From DATFRX01 sp035630615 (GTDB taxonomy: Bacteria; Actinomycetota; Actinomycetes; Propionibacteriales; Nocardioidaceae): a DNA stretch of 44,790 bases. Location: contig DASQKI010000080.1 of NCBI GenBank assembly GCA_035630615.1, forward strand, positions 1-44,790, in the 5' to 3' direction. Both the position numbers and the translations under genes were made by a program. The notes beneath the pieces were generated by a model. The model was not told the origin of the DNA. It saw only the letters and a program-made list of their open reading frames with translations, and did no database searches. Within the stretch, counting starts at the first letter, position 1, and every line of letters begins with the position of its first letter. Below are positions 34,631 through 43,987 of the stretch, one piece after another.

Positions 34631-35664
34631 TGTCATCGCACCGGGCCGCCGTCGCCGGCGCGAGTGGGTACGCCGGAGGCGAGCTACTCCGGTTGCTCAC
34701 GAGCCATCCCGCCGTCGAGATCGGGGCGTTGACGGCTGGCGACAGCGCCGGCACTCCACTCGGCGACCACCACCCACATCTGGTCGACCTCGCCGATCGC
34801 GTGCTCCAGCCGACCTCGCCGGAGGCGCTCGCCGACCATGACGTCGTGTTCCTAGCCCTGCCACACGGTCAGTCGGCGAGCGTCGCGTCCGGACTGCCGA
34901 CCGACACGCTCGTCGTCGACTGCGGAGCCGACTTCCGACTGACCGACGCGCACGCGTGGCAGTCCTACTACGGGTCGACGCATGCCGGAAGCTGGCCCTA
35001 CGGTCTCCCCGAGCTGCCCGGGCAGCGAACCGAGCTTGCCGCCGCCAGACGGATCGCCGTGCCGGGTTGCTTCCCGACGATCACGACGCTGGCGCTGCTC
35101 CCGGCGATCGCCGCGGCCCTCGTCGACCCGGCCGACGTCGTCGTGGTCGCCGTGACCGGCACGTCCGGAGCCGGCAAGGCGCTGCGACCGCACCTGCTCG
35201 GCAGCGAGGTCATGGGCGGCGCGGCGGCCTACGCGGTCGGCGGCGGCCACCGCCACATCCCCGAGATCGAGCAAAACCTGCGCGCCGTCGGCGCCGACGA
35301 TCCGAGGGTCTCGTTCACCCCCGTCCTCGCGCCGATGAGTCGCGGCATCCTCGCGACGTGTACGGCGCCGCTGCGGACCGGCGTCGACGAGGGCCAGCTG
35401 CGCGCCGCGTACGAGAAGGCCTACGCCGACGAGCCCTTCGTACGGCTGCTGCCCGAAGGCCAATGGCCCCAGACCAAGTCCGTACTCGCCGCCAACCAGG
35501 TGCATGTCCAGATCGCGGCGGACACTCACGCCGGTCGGCTGGTCGCCGTCGGCGCCGAGGACAACCTCACCAAGGGCACCGCGGGCGGCGCGATCCAGTC
35601 GATGAACCTCGCCCTCGGCCTCCCGGAGACGATGGCCCTCCCGACGGTGGGTGCAGCGCCGTGA
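34630..35664 (+). CDS. argC: N-acetyl-gamma-glutamyl-phosphate reductase
   Basis: Third step of arginine synthesis, NADPH-dependent. Two in-frame ATGs (34624, 34630) are close together; 34630 is preferred from the promoter spacing and gives 344 residues. Rossmann motif AAVAGASGYAGGELLRLL; active-site Cys in RIAVPGCFPTITTLALLP; FLALPHGQSASVA and GTSGAGKALRPHLLGSEVMG are conserved. First gene of the arginine operon; its stop overlaps the argJ start. Confidence 0.96.
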   Translation: MSSHRAAVAGASGYAGGELLRLLTSHPAVEIGALTAGDSAGTPLGDHHPHLVDLADRVLQPTSPEALADHDVVFLALPHGQSASVASGLPTDTLVVDCGADFRLTDAHAWQSYYGSTHAGSWPYGLPELPGQRTELAAARRIAVPGCFPTITTLALLPAIAAALVDPADVVVVAVTGTSGAGKALRPHLLGSEVMGGAAAYAVGGGHRHIPEIEQNLRAVGADDPRVSFTPVLAPMSRGILATCTAPLRTGVDEGQLRAAYEKAYADEPFVRLLPEGQWPQTKSVLAANQVHVQIAADTHAGRLVAVGAEDNLTKGTAGGAIQSMNLALGLPETMALPTVGAAP

Positions 35665-36812
35665 GTGTGACCGCGGCCAAGGGGTTCCGGGCCGCCGGAG
35701 TCGTCGCGGGGCTCAAGTCCTCGGGCGCCCCCGACCTGGCACTGATCGTCAACGACGGACCGTCGTCGGTCGCGGCCGCCGTCTACACCGCGAACCGGTG
35801 CAAGGCCAACCCCGTCCTCTGGAGCGCGCAGGCGATCAGGGGCGGCACGGCACGCGCGATGGTGGCCAACTCGGGCGGTGCCAACTGCTACACCGGCGCC
35901 GAGGGCTTCGCCAACACGCACGGCACGGCCGAGACGGTCGCCGGCCTGCTCGGCATCGGCGCGGTCGACGTCCAGGTGTGCTCGACCGGCCTGATCGGGA
36001 TGCTCAACGATCGCGAGCTGCTGCTGGCTGGCGCCACCAAATCCGTCGGCGCGCTCAGTCTCGACGGGGGTCGAGCCGCGGCCGAGGCCATCATGACGAC
36101 CGACACGGTGCCCAAGCAGGCGACGGTGACCGGCGACGGATGGACCGTCGGCGGCATGGCCAAGGGCGCCGGCATGCTCGCGCCGTCGCTCGCGACGATG
36201 CTGGTCTTCGTCACTACCGACGCCGACGTCGAGGCCGCCACCTGCGATCGGGCGCTCCGGGCCGCCACGGCGGGCACCTTCGACCGGATCGACTCCGACG
36301 GCTGCATGTCGACCAACGACACCGTGCTCCTGATGGCGAGTGGCGCGAGCGGGGTCGCACCGGACGACGATGCCTTCGCCGACGCCGTCCATGCCGTCTG
36401 CGCCGACCTCGCCCGCCAGTTGGTCGCCGACGCCGAAGGGGCCGACCACGACATCGAGATCCGGATCCAGGGCGCCGCGTCCGAGGCCGACGCACTCGAC
36501 GTCGCACGGGCGATCGCGCGGAGCAACTTGTTCAAGTGCGCCATCTACGGCAAGGACCCCAACTGGGGCCGCGTCCTCGCCCAGATCGGCACGACCCGGG
36601 CAGCCTTCGACCCGGCCGACCTCGACGTGGCGCTCAACGGCGTCTGGGTCTGTCGCCGAAGCGGTCCGGCCGAGCCGCCCGACACCGTTGATCTCTCCGG
36701 TCGCGACGTCGAGGTGCTCGTCGACCTCAAGTCCGGTCCGCACGAGGCCACGATCTGGACCAACGACCTCACCCATGCCTACGTACACGAAAACTCGGCC
36801 TACTCGACATGA
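35661..36812 (+). CDS. argJ: glutamate N-acetyltransferase / amino-acid acetyltransferase
   Basis: Ornithine acetyltransferase that recycles the acetyl group from N-acetylornithine to glutamate. GTG start in GTGA overlap with argC; 383 residues. The autocleavage site is in GGMAKGAGMLAPSLATMLVF, where the Thr of LAT becomes the N-terminal nucleophile of the beta chain. ANSGGANCYTGAEGFANTHG, VCSTGLIG and KCAIYGKDPNWGRVLAQIG are family marks. Whether it also uses acetyl-CoA (bifunctional) cannot be read. ATGA overlap with argB. Confidence 0.96.
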   Translation: MSVTAAKGFRAAGVVAGLKSSGAPDLALIVNDGPSSVAAAVYTANRCKANPVLWSAQAIRGGTARAMVANSGGANCYTGAEGFANTHGTAETVAGLLGIGAVDVQVCSTGLIGMLNDRELLLAGATKSVGALSLDGGRAAAEAIMTTDTVPKQATVTGDGWTVGGMAKGAGMLAPSLATMLVFVTTDADVEAATCDRALRAATAGTFDRIDSDGCMSTNDTVLLMASGASGVAPDDDAFADAVHAVCADLARQLVADAEGADHDIEIRIQGAASEADALDVARAIARSNLFKCAIYGKDPNWGRVLAQIGTTRAAFDPADLDVALNGVWVCRRSGPAEPPDTVDLSGRDVEVLVDLKSGPHEATIWTNDLTHAYVHENSAYST

Positions 36813-37711
36813 AGACTCGAAGCGCATCCAGCTCGCTCACTGCCGACGCCGCCATCTCGAGGGCCGCCACTCTCACCGAGGCGCTGCCCTGGCTCGAGAA
36901 CTTTCACCGCCGCACCATCGTCGTGAAGTACGGCGGCGCCGCGATGATCGACGAGGAGCTCAAGTCCGCGTTCGCGGAGGACATCGTGTTCCTCCGGCTG
37001 TGCGGGGTACGCGTCGTCGTCGTGCACGGCGGCGGGCCGCAGATCTCCGAGATGCTCGGCCGGCTCGACATCGACTCGGAGTTTCGCGGCGGCCTGCGGG
37101 TCACGACGCCGGAGGCGATGGACGTCGTACGGATGGTCCTCGTCGGCCAGGTGGGTCGGGAGCTGGTCGGCCTGCTCAACGCGCACGGGCCGTACGCGGT
37201 CGGCCTCTCCGGTGAGGACGCGGGGCTCTTCACGGCGGCCCGCACCGAGGCGATGGTCGACGGCGAGGCGGTCGACGTCGGCCTGGTCGGGGACGTCGTC
37301 GACGTGCGGCCGGAGACGGTGCTCGACCTGATCGAGGCCGGCCGGATCCCGGTCGTTTCGACGGTCGCGCCCGACGTCGACGGTCAGGTGCACAACGTCA
37401 ACGCCGACACGGCGGCCGCCGCGCTCGCCGAGGCGCTCGAGGCGACCAAGCTCGTCATGCTCACCGACGTCGCCGGCCTCTATCGGGACTGGCCCGACAG
37501 TGACGAGGTCATCGCCGAGCTGACGGTCGACGAGCTCGAGAAGCTGATGCCCGACCTCGCCTCGGGCATGGTGCCGAAGCTGGAGGCCTGCCGGCGCGCC
37601 GTACACGGCGGCGTCCAGCGCTCCAGCGTCATCGACGGCCGGGTGCCGCATGCCCTGCTGCTGGAGCTGTTCACCGACGAGGGCATCGGGACGATGGTGA
37701 TCGACCCATGA
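36809..37711 (+). CDS. argB: acetylglutamate kinase
   Basis: Second step of arginine synthesis and the usual point of arginine feedback. 300 residues. Amino acid kinase fold: RRTIVVKYGGAAMIDEELK, VVVVHGGGPQISEML, HNVNADTAAAALAEAL and MVPKLEACRRAVHGGVQRSS. The N-terminal extension of about 20 residues before ALPWLENFHRRT is typical of arginine-sensitive hexameric enzymes. ATG overlaps the argJ stop. Confidence 0.97.
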   Translation: MKTRSASSSLTADAAISRAATLTEALPWLENFHRRTIVVKYGGAAMIDEELKSAFAEDIVFLRLCGVRVVVVHGGGPQISEMLGRLDIDSEFRGGLRVTTPEAMDVVRMVLVGQVGRELVGLLNAHGPYAVGLSGEDAGLFTAARTEAMVDGEAVDVGLVGDVVDVRPETVLDLIEAGRIPVVSTVAPDVDGQVHNVNADTAAAALAEALEATKLVMLTDVAGLYRDWPDSDEVIAELTVDELEKLMPDLASGMVPKLEACRRAVHGGVQRSSVIDGRVPHALLLELFTDEGIGTMVIDP

Positions 37712-37739
37712 GCAACTGCAAAGGGTGGTGGGTGGACGC

Positions 37740-38954
37740 ATGAGTCTCGCCGCGAGGTACGACACGGCCCTGATGCGCACCTTCGGCAGCCCGCAGCGGG
37801 TGCTCGTACGCGGCGACGGCTGCCACGTCTGGGACGCCGACGGACGTCGCTACCTCGACCTGCTCGGCGGCCTGGCCGTCAATGCCCTCGGGCACGCGCA
37901 CCCGCAGGTCGTCGAAGCGGTCACCACCCAGCTCGGCACGCTCGGCCACGTGTCCAACTTCTTCGCGTCGCCACCGCAGATCGCCCTGGCCGAGCGGCTG
38001 CTGAGCCTGCTCGGGTCGACCGGCCGGGTGTTCTTCGCCAACTCCGGCACCGAAGCCAACGAGGCGGCGCTGAAGGCCACGCGGCGCACCGGCCGAACCA
38101 AGCTCGTGTCGACCAAGGGCGCGTTTCACGGTCGGTCCATGGGCGCGCTGGCCATCACGTGGAAGCCCGCGTACCGCGAACCCTTCGAGCCCCTCCCGGG
38201 GGAGATCGTCTTCGTCGACTACGGCGACGTCGATGCCCTTGCGGCGGCGGTCGATGATGAGACGGCGGCGTTCGTCGTCGAACCCATCCAGGGCGAAAAC
38301 GGCGTCATCGACGCGCCGGCCGGCTATCTCAACGAGGCCCGCGAGATCACGAAACGCGCCGGCGCCCTGCTGTGGATCGACGAGATCCAGACCGGCATGG
38401 GGCGGGTCGGCGACTGGTTCGCCCACGCCGAGACCGGCATCGTCCCGGACCTGGTCACGGTCGCCAAAGGGCTCGGGGCCGGATTCCCGATCGGAGCCTG
38501 CATCGGGCTCGACACGGCCGGCGACCTGCTCGGCCCCGGTGACCACGGCACGACCTTCGGCGGCAATCCGGTCGCCGCGGCCGCGGCCTTGGCGACCATC
38601 GACGTCATCGAGGGCACCGGACTCCTCGAGCACACGGTGGTCGCGGGGGAGCACCTGGCGGCCCGACTCGACAAGGCCCGCGGCGTCGACCACGTACGCG
38701 GGCGCGGCCTTCTTCGCGGGATCGCGCTCGACGACCCGATCGCACCGACGGTCGCCGGCGCCGCACTCGAGGCGGGCTTCATCGTCAACGCGCCGAACCC
38801 GACCACCCTGCGACTGGCGCCGCCGCTCGTGGTCAGCTTGGATCAGCTCGACACGTTCGTGGACGCTCTACCAGAGCTCCTCGACCAAGCCGAGTTGTCA
38901 GGCACATATGGAGCCCAGGCTCGACATGTGCCTGACAACTCGCCGACAAGCTGA
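37740..38954 (+). CDS. argD: acetylornithine aminotransferase, 3' end built on a palindrome
   Basis: PLP transaminase, fourth step of arginine synthesis. ATG 37740 is preferred to GTG 37725. 404 residues. Motifs: LDLLGGLAVNALGHAHP, FFANSGTEANEAALKATRR, GAFHGRSMGALA, ALLWIDEIQTGMGRVG and the PLP Lys in LVTVAKGLGAGFPIGA. The family fold ends near FVDALPELLDQA. The last 20 or so residues (ELSGTYGAQARHVPDNSPTS) are encoded by a 17-bp inverted repeat at 38891-38942, so the C-terminus looks extended or replaced by a repeat insertion. AGGAGGA for argF overlaps the stop. Confidence 0.95.
   Translation: MSLAARYDTALMRTFGSPQRVLVRGDGCHVWDADGRRYLDLLGGLAVNALGHAHPQVVEAVTTQLGTLGHVSNFFASPPQIALAERLLSLLGSTGRVFFANSGTEANEAALKATRRTGRTKLVSTKGAFHGRSMGALAITWKPAYREPFEPLPGEIVFVDYGDVDALAAAVDDETAAFVVEPIQGENGVIDAPAGYLNEAREITKRAGALLWIDEIQTGMGRVGDWFAHAETGIVPDLVTVAKGLGAGFPIGACIGLDTAGDLLGPGDHGTTFGGNPVAAAAALATIDVIEGTGLLEHTVVAGEHLAARLDKARGVDHVRGRGLLRGIALDDPIAPTVAGAALEAGFIVNAPNPTTLRLAPPLVVSLDQLDTFVDALPELLDQAELSGTYGAQARHVPDNSPTS
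38891..38942. repeat. perfect 17-bp inverted repeat inside the end of argD
   Basis: Left arm CGAGTTGTCAGGCACAT (38891-38907) and right arm ATGTGCCTGACAACTCG (38926-38942) match exactly across an 18-base loop. It is translated as the argD tail and ends 12 bases before the stop. It could fold in the mRNA between argD and argF. No second copy was noticed in this window. Confidence 0.85.
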
Positions 38955-38966
38955 GGAGGATCCCTC

Positions 38967-39911
38967 ATGACGGCCTTGCGCCATTTCCTTCGCGACGACG
39001 ACCTGACGCCGGCCGAGCAGGCCGAGATCCTGGACCTCGCCGACCGATTCGCCGCCGACCGCACCCATCTCCAGCCGCTCGCCGGCCCGAAGGCGGTCGC
39101 GGTGCTGTTCGACAAGACGTCGACCCGGACTCGGGTGTCGTTCTCCGTGGGCATCGCGGAGCTCGGTGGTTATCCGCTCGTCATCGACGCCCAAACCTCG
39201 CAGCTCGGCAAGGGCGAGACGATCGAGGACACGACCCGCGTGCTCGACCGACAGGCCACGGCGATCGTGTGGCGAACGTACGGCCAGGACCGGATCGACG
39301 CGATGGCGAGCGTGTCCGCCGTACCCGTGATCAACGCGCTGACCGACCAGTTCCACCCGTGTCAGATCCTCGCCGACCTCCAGACGGTACGAGCGCACAA
39401 GGGCAAGCTGGCCGGCCTGACGCTGACGTACTTCGGCGACGGCGCCAACAACATGGCGCACAGCTACCTGCTCGGTGGCGCGACCGCCGGCATGCACGTC
39501 CGAATCGCGTCGCCGGAGGGCTACGACCCCCACCCGGCCATCGTCGCGAAGGCGAACGAGATCGCCGAAGCGACGGGCGGGTCGACCGCAACGTTCACCG
39601 ACGCCGATGCCGCGGCCGACGGCGTCGACGTACTCGCGACGGACACCTGGGTGTCGATGGGCCAGGAGGGTGAGGCGGCCGCGCGGGCGACGCCGTTCGT
39701 CCCGTTCCGGGTGACGTCGGCCCTTCTCGGTCGCGCCGATGACGACGCGATCGTGTTGCACTGCCTGCCGGCCTACCGTGGCCAGGAGATCGACGCCGAC
39801 GTCATCGACGGTCCCCACAGCGTGGTCTGGGACGAGGCCGAAAATCGGCTGCACGCCCAAAAGGCGCTGTTGACCTGGCTGCTCGACAAGGCCAGGGAGG
39901 CCCGACGATGA
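38967..39911 (+). CDS. argF: ornithine carbamoyltransferase
   Basis: Joins ornithine and carbamoyl phosphate (the CarAB product) to citrulline. 314 residues. Carbamoyl-phosphate site FDKTSTRTRVSFSVGIAELG; ornithine-side motifs DQFHPCQILADLQT, DTWVSMGQE and the catalytic Cys in VLHCLPAYRGQEI. ATGA overlap with argR. Confidence 0.97.
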   Translation: MTALRHFLRDDDLTPAEQAEILDLADRFAADRTHLQPLAGPKAVAVLFDKTSTRTRVSFSVGIAELGGYPLVIDAQTSQLGKGETIEDTTRVLDRQATAIVWRTYGQDRIDAMASVSAVPVINALTDQFHPCQILADLQTVRAHKGKLAGLTLTYFGDGANNMAHSYLLGGATAGMHVRIASPEGYDPHPAIVAKANEIAEATGGSTATFTDADAAADGVDVLATDTWVSMGQEGEAAARATPFVPFRVTSALLGRADDDAIVLHCLPAYRGQEIDADVIDGPHSVVWDEAENRLHAQKALLTWLLDKAREARR

Positions 39912-40435
39912 CGGCCACGGCGCGGATCCCCAACACCAAGGCGGCCCGGCAGCAGCTCATCATCGAGCTGGTGTCGACCCGATCGGTGCGCTCGCAGGGC
40001 GAGCTCGCCGTGCTGCTCGCGGAGTCGGGCCTGAGCGTCAACCAGGCGACACTGTCCCGCGACCTGGTCGACCTCAACGCGGTGAAGATCCGCGACCGCG
40101 CGGGGTCCCTGGTCTACGCCGTACCGGGGGAGGGCGGCGACCGTACGCCGCGGGTCACCGAGACCGAGGCCGCGGGCGCCCGCCTGGCCCGCCTGTGCGG
40201 CGAGCTGCTGGTGTCGGCGGAAGCGTCGGCCAATCTCGTCATCCTGCGTACGCCGCCCGGCGCCGCCCAGTTCTTCGCGTCCGCGATCGACCATGCCGAG
40301 CGGCCCGACTTGCTCGGCACGATCGCCGGCGACGACACCGTGCTCGTGATCTGTCGCGAGCCGGACGCCGGCGACGTGGTCGCGGAGCGCTTTATGACTA
40401 TGGCGGCCCAGACTCCGCAGCAGCCGGCGGATTGA
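39908..40435 (+). CDS. argR: arginine repressor
   Basis: Arginine-dependent repressor of the arg genes. 175 residues. The N-terminal winged helix holds KAARQQLIIELVSTRSVRSQ and LSVNQATLSRDLVDLNAVKI (recognition helix). The C-terminal oligomerisation and arginine-binding domain has SANLVILRTPPGAAQFFASA and GTIAGDDTVLVICREP (arginine-contact Asp pair). It overlaps argF by four bases; the palindrome before argC is its probable operator. Confidence 0.96.
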   Translation: MTATARIPNTKAARQQLIIELVSTRSVRSQGELAVLLAESGLSVNQATLSRDLVDLNAVKIRDRAGSLVYAVPGEGGDRTPRVTETEAAGARLARLCGELLVSAEASANLVILRTPPGAAQFFASAIDHAERPDLLGTIAGDDTVLVICREPDAGDVVAERFMTMAAQTPQQPAD

Positions 40436-40473
40436 GGGGTTATCCAGATGCACGACGCTGCGAGACTGACCGC

Positions 40474-41904
40474 ATGAGCGACGACGCATCGACCGGCGGC
40501 CTCTGGGGCGGCCGCTTCGAGAGCGGACCGTCGGATGCTCTCGCGGCCCTGTCCAAGTCGACCCACTTCGACTGGCGGCTGGCGTCGTACGACCTCGCCG
40601 GCTCCAAGGCGCACGCCACCGTCCTGCACCGCGCCGGACTGCTGACCGACGACGAGGTCGCCGACCTCCACGCCGGCATCGACGCCCTCGTGGCCGACGT
40701 GGTCAAGGGCACGGTCGAGCCCGACCCCGCCGACGAAGACGTCCACACCGCGCTCGAGCGACTGCTCGTCGAGCGGCTCGGCACCCTCGGCGCCCGGCTC
40801 CGCGCGGGCCGGTCCCGCAACGACCAGATCGCGACCCTGCTCCGGCTGTACCTGCGCGACGAGGCCCGCGCCATCGGCGACGCCGTACTCGACCTCGTCG
40901 ACGCGTTCGCCGACCAGGCCGAGCGGCATCTCGGCGCGATCGCACCCGGCCGTACCCACCTGCAGCACGCTCAGCCCGTGCTGCTCAGCCACCACCTGCT
41001 GGCGTACGCATGGCCCCTCGTACGCGACGTCGGGCGGCTTCGCGACTGGGACGCGCGGGTCGCCGCCGAGTCGCCGTACGGCTCGGGCGCGCTGGCCGGC
41101 ACCTCCCTCGGTCTCGATCCCGAGCGGGTGGCGGCCGACCTCGGATTCACCGGCTCGTCGCCCAACTCGATCGACGGGGTCGCCGCTCGCGACTTCGCCG
41201 CCGAGTTCGGGTTCGTCGCCGCGATGATCGCCGTCGACCTCTCGAGGCATGCCGAGGAGGTCGTCTTGTGGTCGACGCAGGAGTTCGGGTACGCGATTCT
41301 CGACGACGGCTACGCGACCGGGTCCAGCATCATGCCGCAGAAGAAAAACCCCGACATCGCCGAGCTCACCCGCGGCAAGGCCGGTCGCCTCGTGGGCCAC
41401 CTCGCCGGCCTGCTCACGACCCTCAAGGCAATGCCCGTCGCCTACAACCGTGACCTCCAGGAGGACAAGGAGCCGCTGTTCGACGCCGTCGACACTCTCC
41501 GGCTCGTCCTGCCGGCCTACACCGGCATGGTCGCCACGATGCGGTTCGACACCGAACGCATGGCGGCCGCCGCGCCGCGCGGATTCACCCTCGCGACCGA
41601 CGTCGCGGAGTGGCTCGTGCGCCAGCGAGTGCCGTTTCGCGACGCCCACGAGATCGCCGGCGCCTGCGTACGCCGCTGTGAGGAGCTCGGCGTCGAGCTG
41701 GCCGACCTCTCCGACGCCGATCTCGCCGCCGTCTCCAAGCATCTGACGCCCGGCGTACGCGAGGTGCTGACGGTCGAGGGGTCGGTGGCGTCGCGAGACG
41801 CTCGCGGAGGCACGGCACCGACGCGGGTGCGCGACCAGCTCGCGGAGCTGCGTTCGGTGGTCGCCGCCTGTCGGGCCGGGCTCGCTGGCGCGACCGATGA
41901 CTAG
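40474..41904 (+). CDS. argH: argininosuccinate lyase
   Basis: Last step of arginine synthesis: argininosuccinate to arginine and fumarate. ATG 40474 starts the standard N-terminus (GGLWGGRFESGPSDALAALS); 476 residues. Motifs: RLRAGRSRNDQIATLLRLYL, GRTHLQHAQPVLLSHHLLAY and the signature loop SSIMPQKKNPDIAELTRGKA with the catalytic Ser. In Mycobacterium argG lies between argR and argH; here only 38 bases separate them, so argininosuccinate synthase must be encoded elsewhere. Overlaps the next gene by eight bases. Confidence 0.97.
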   Translation: MSDDASTGGLWGGRFESGPSDALAALSKSTHFDWRLASYDLAGSKAHATVLHRAGLLTDDEVADLHAGIDALVADVVKGTVEPDPADEDVHTALERLLVERLGTLGARLRAGRSRNDQIATLLRLYLRDEARAIGDAVLDLVDAFADQAERHLGAIAPGRTHLQHAQPVLLSHHLLAYAWPLVRDVGRLRDWDARVAAESPYGSGALAGTSLGLDPERVAADLGFTGSSPNSIDGVAARDFAAEFGFVAAMIAVDLSRHAEEVVLWSTQEFGYAILDDGYATGSSIMPQKKNPDIAELTRGKAGRLVGHLAGLLTTLKAMPVAYNRDLQEDKEPLFDAVDTLRLVLPAYTGMVATMRFDTERMAAAAPRGFTLATDVAEWLVRQRVPFRDAHEIAGACVRRCEELGVELADLSDADLAAVSKHLTPGVREVLTVEGSVASRDARGGTAPTRVRDQLAELRSVVAACRAGLAGATDD

Positions 41905-42520
41905 CCATCTCGATGCCGACGTACGCCACTCGCTCGGCCGTCCGGCGTTGACGGTCGCGCCGGAGATCCTCGGCTGGCGACTCAGCCACACCACCGACGA
42001 GGGCACCGTGGCGGTCGAGCTCACCGAGGTCGAGGCGTACGAAGGCGTCGACGACCCGGCATCCCACGCCTTTCGCGGGCGTACGGGGCGCAACGCGGTC
42101 ATGTTCGGTCCGGCGGGCCATCTGTACTGCTATTTCAGCTACGGCATGCACTGGTGCGCCAACCTGGTCTGCGGGCCCGAAGGCGTGGCCGCGGCGGTCC
42201 TGCTCCGAGCCGGTCGGGTCGTCGACGGCGTCGACCTGGCACGCGAGCGGCGGGGAGGTGTCGCCGATCGTGACCTCGCCCGCGGACCGGCTCGACTGAC
42301 GATGGCGCTCGGTCTCGGCCGCTCCGAGGGCGGTGCCGATCTCCTCGGTGCCGGTCCGGTCCGACTGCATCCGGTGCTCGGCCGGCGGGCGGTCTCACAA
42401 GGGCCGCGGGTCGGCGTGAGTCGCGCTGCCGCCCGCCCGTGGCGGTTTTGGTTGACCGACGACAAGACCGTGTCGGCCTATCGCCGCAGTCCGCGTGCCG
42501 ACGACAATGAGCTGGCCTGA
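41897..42520 (+). CDS. 3-methyladenine DNA glycosylase (MPG/AAG family)
   Basis: Base-excision repair enzyme that removes alkylated purines. 207 residues. Family motifs: VELTEVEAYEGVDDPASHAF (catalytic Glu), RGRTGRNAVMFGPAGHLYCY (intercalating Tyr region), FSYGMHWCANLVCGPEGVAA and AVLLRAGRVVDGVDLARERR, then GPARLTMALGLGR. The ATG lies inside the argH end, so it is probably co-transcribed with argH; the argH-MPG-tyrS order is common in actinobacteria. Confidence 0.94.
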   Translation: MTSHLDADVRHSLGRPALTVAPEILGWRLSHTTDEGTVAVELTEVEAYEGVDDPASHAFRGRTGRNAVMFGPAGHLYCYFSYGMHWCANLVCGPEGVAAAVLLRAGRVVDGVDLARERRGGVADRDLARGPARLTMALGLGRSEGGADLLGAGPVRLHPVLGRRAVSQGPRVGVSRAAARPWRFWLTDDKTVSAYRRSPRADDNELA

Positions 42521-42585
42521 CCGAGATACACCCGGCAGGCTTAGGCCCGAACGAACCCGTTGCCCAGACAGGAGTGAGACTCGCA

Positions 42586-43857
42586 GTGGACACCCACGTA
42601 CTCGACGAGCTGGCCGCCCGTGGCTTGCTCGCGCATACGACCGATATCGGCGCGCTTCGGGCGCAGCTCGACTCGGGTGCCACGACCTACTACGTCGGCT
42701 TCGACCCGACGGCGCCGAGCCTGCATTTCGGCAACCTCGTTCAGCTGCTCACGGCGCGCCGCCTCCAGCTGGCCGGTCATTCGCCGCTGATCCTCGTCGG
42801 CGGCGCCACCGGCCTCATCGGCGACCCCAAGGAGGACAGCGAGCGGGTCCTCAACAGCAAGGAGGTCGTCGGCGCCTGGGTCGAGCGAGTACGAGAGCAG
42901 GTGCGGCGGTTCGTCGACCTGGACGGATCGAACGCCGCCCAGGTGGTCAACAACCTCGACTGGACCGAGCCCCTCGGCGCGATCGACTTCCTGCGCGACA
43001 TCGGCAAGCACTTCCCGATCAATCGGATGCTGGGCCGCGAGGTGGTCCGGTCGCGCTTGGAGTCGGGCATCAGCTACACCGAGTTCAGCTACGTGTTGCT
43101 GCAGGCGATGGACTACCTCGAGTTGTTCCGGCGCTACGGCTGTCGGCTCCAGACCGGTGGCAGTGACCAGTGGGGCAACATCACCGCTGGCGTCGAGCTG
43201 ATCCGACGGGCGACTGGGGAGCAGGTCCACGCGCTGGCCACTCCGCTGGTGACCAAGGCGGACGGCACGAAGTACGGCAAGACCGAGTCCGGAACCGTGT
43301 GGCTCGACGCCGAGCTCACGACGCCGTACGCGTTCTACCAGTTCTGGCTCAACGCCGAGGACGAGAAGGTCGGCGACTACCTGCGGATCTTCTCGTTCCG
43401 CGACCTGGCTGAGATCGACGACCTCGTGGCCCAGTCGGCGAAGGCGCCTGCGGCCCGGGTCGCCCAGCGAGCGCTTGCCGCTGATGTGACGACGCTTTGC
43501 CACGGCGAGGCGGAGCTCCGAGCCGCGGAGCTTGCGGCGCAGGCGCTGTTCGGCCGGGCCGACCTGGCCGAGATCGACGAGTCGGTGCTGACGGCTGCCC
43601 TGGCCGAGGCACCGCATGCTCGGCTGGAGTGCGGCAGCGAGCTTCCGACTGCCGTCGAGGCCCTGGTGGCGGTGGGACTGTCGCCCAGCCGCTCGGCGGC
43701 CCGACGGACGGTCGGTGAAGGAGGGGCATACGTGAACAACGAACGCGTTTCCGACGCCGACGAGCCCCTACCGGAGTCGGCCCTCCTGCACGGTCGCTGG
43801 ATCGTCTTGCGCAAGGGGAAGCGGTCGGTCGCCGGAGTGGAGGTCGTCCGCGCCTGA
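42586..43857 (+). CDS. tyrS: tyrosyl-tRNA synthetase
   Basis: Charges tRNATyr; class I synthetase, 423 residues. Starts GTG 42586 with GGAG 12-15 bases upstream; GTG 42574 overlaps that site. HIGH-like motif FDPTAPSLHFGNLVQLLTAR, tyrosine pocket YTEFSYVLLQAMDYLELF, GGSDQWGNITAGVELIRR and KMSKS-like KADGTKYGKTESGTVW are present. A C-terminal S4 RNA-binding domain occupies about 355-423 (LSPSRSAARRTVGEGGAYVN). No T-box leader precedes it. It is the last gene before the rRNA operon. Confidence 0.97.
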   Translation: MDTHVLDELAARGLLAHTTDIGALRAQLDSGATTYYVGFDPTAPSLHFGNLVQLLTARRLQLAGHSPLILVGGATGLIGDPKEDSERVLNSKEVVGAWVERVREQVRRFVDLDGSNAAQVVNNLDWTEPLGAIDFLRDIGKHFPINRMLGREVVRSRLESGISYTEFSYVLLQAMDYLELFRRYGCRLQTGGSDQWGNITAGVELIRRATGEQVHALATPLVTKADGTKYGKTESGTVWLDAELTTPYAFYQFWLNAEDEKVGDYLRIFSFRDLAEIDDLVAQSAKAPAARVAQRALAADVTTLCHGEAELRAAELAAQALFGRADLAEIDESVLTAALAEAPHARLECGSELPTAVEALVAVGLSPSRSAARRTVGEGGAYVNNERVSDADEPLPESALLHGRWIVLRKGKRSVAGVEVVRA

Positions 43858-43958
43858 CACCCGGCGTCGACAGCTCGCCGATCCGAACGGCCCTCGAACC
43901 CCGGATCTGCCTGCTGACCTGCGAAAATACCTCGATGTGAGACAGGTCGACGTCCGAT

Positions 43959-43987
43959 TTGACTCACCCGCGCGACGTCCGTACTGT
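43959..43987 (+). promoter_or_regulatory. rRNA promoter P1
   Basis: -35 TTGACT (43959-43964), exact 17-base spacer, -10 TACTGT (43982-43987). Good match to the housekeeping sigma consensus of actinobacteria, about 400 bases upstream of the 16S gene. Confidence 0.7.
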
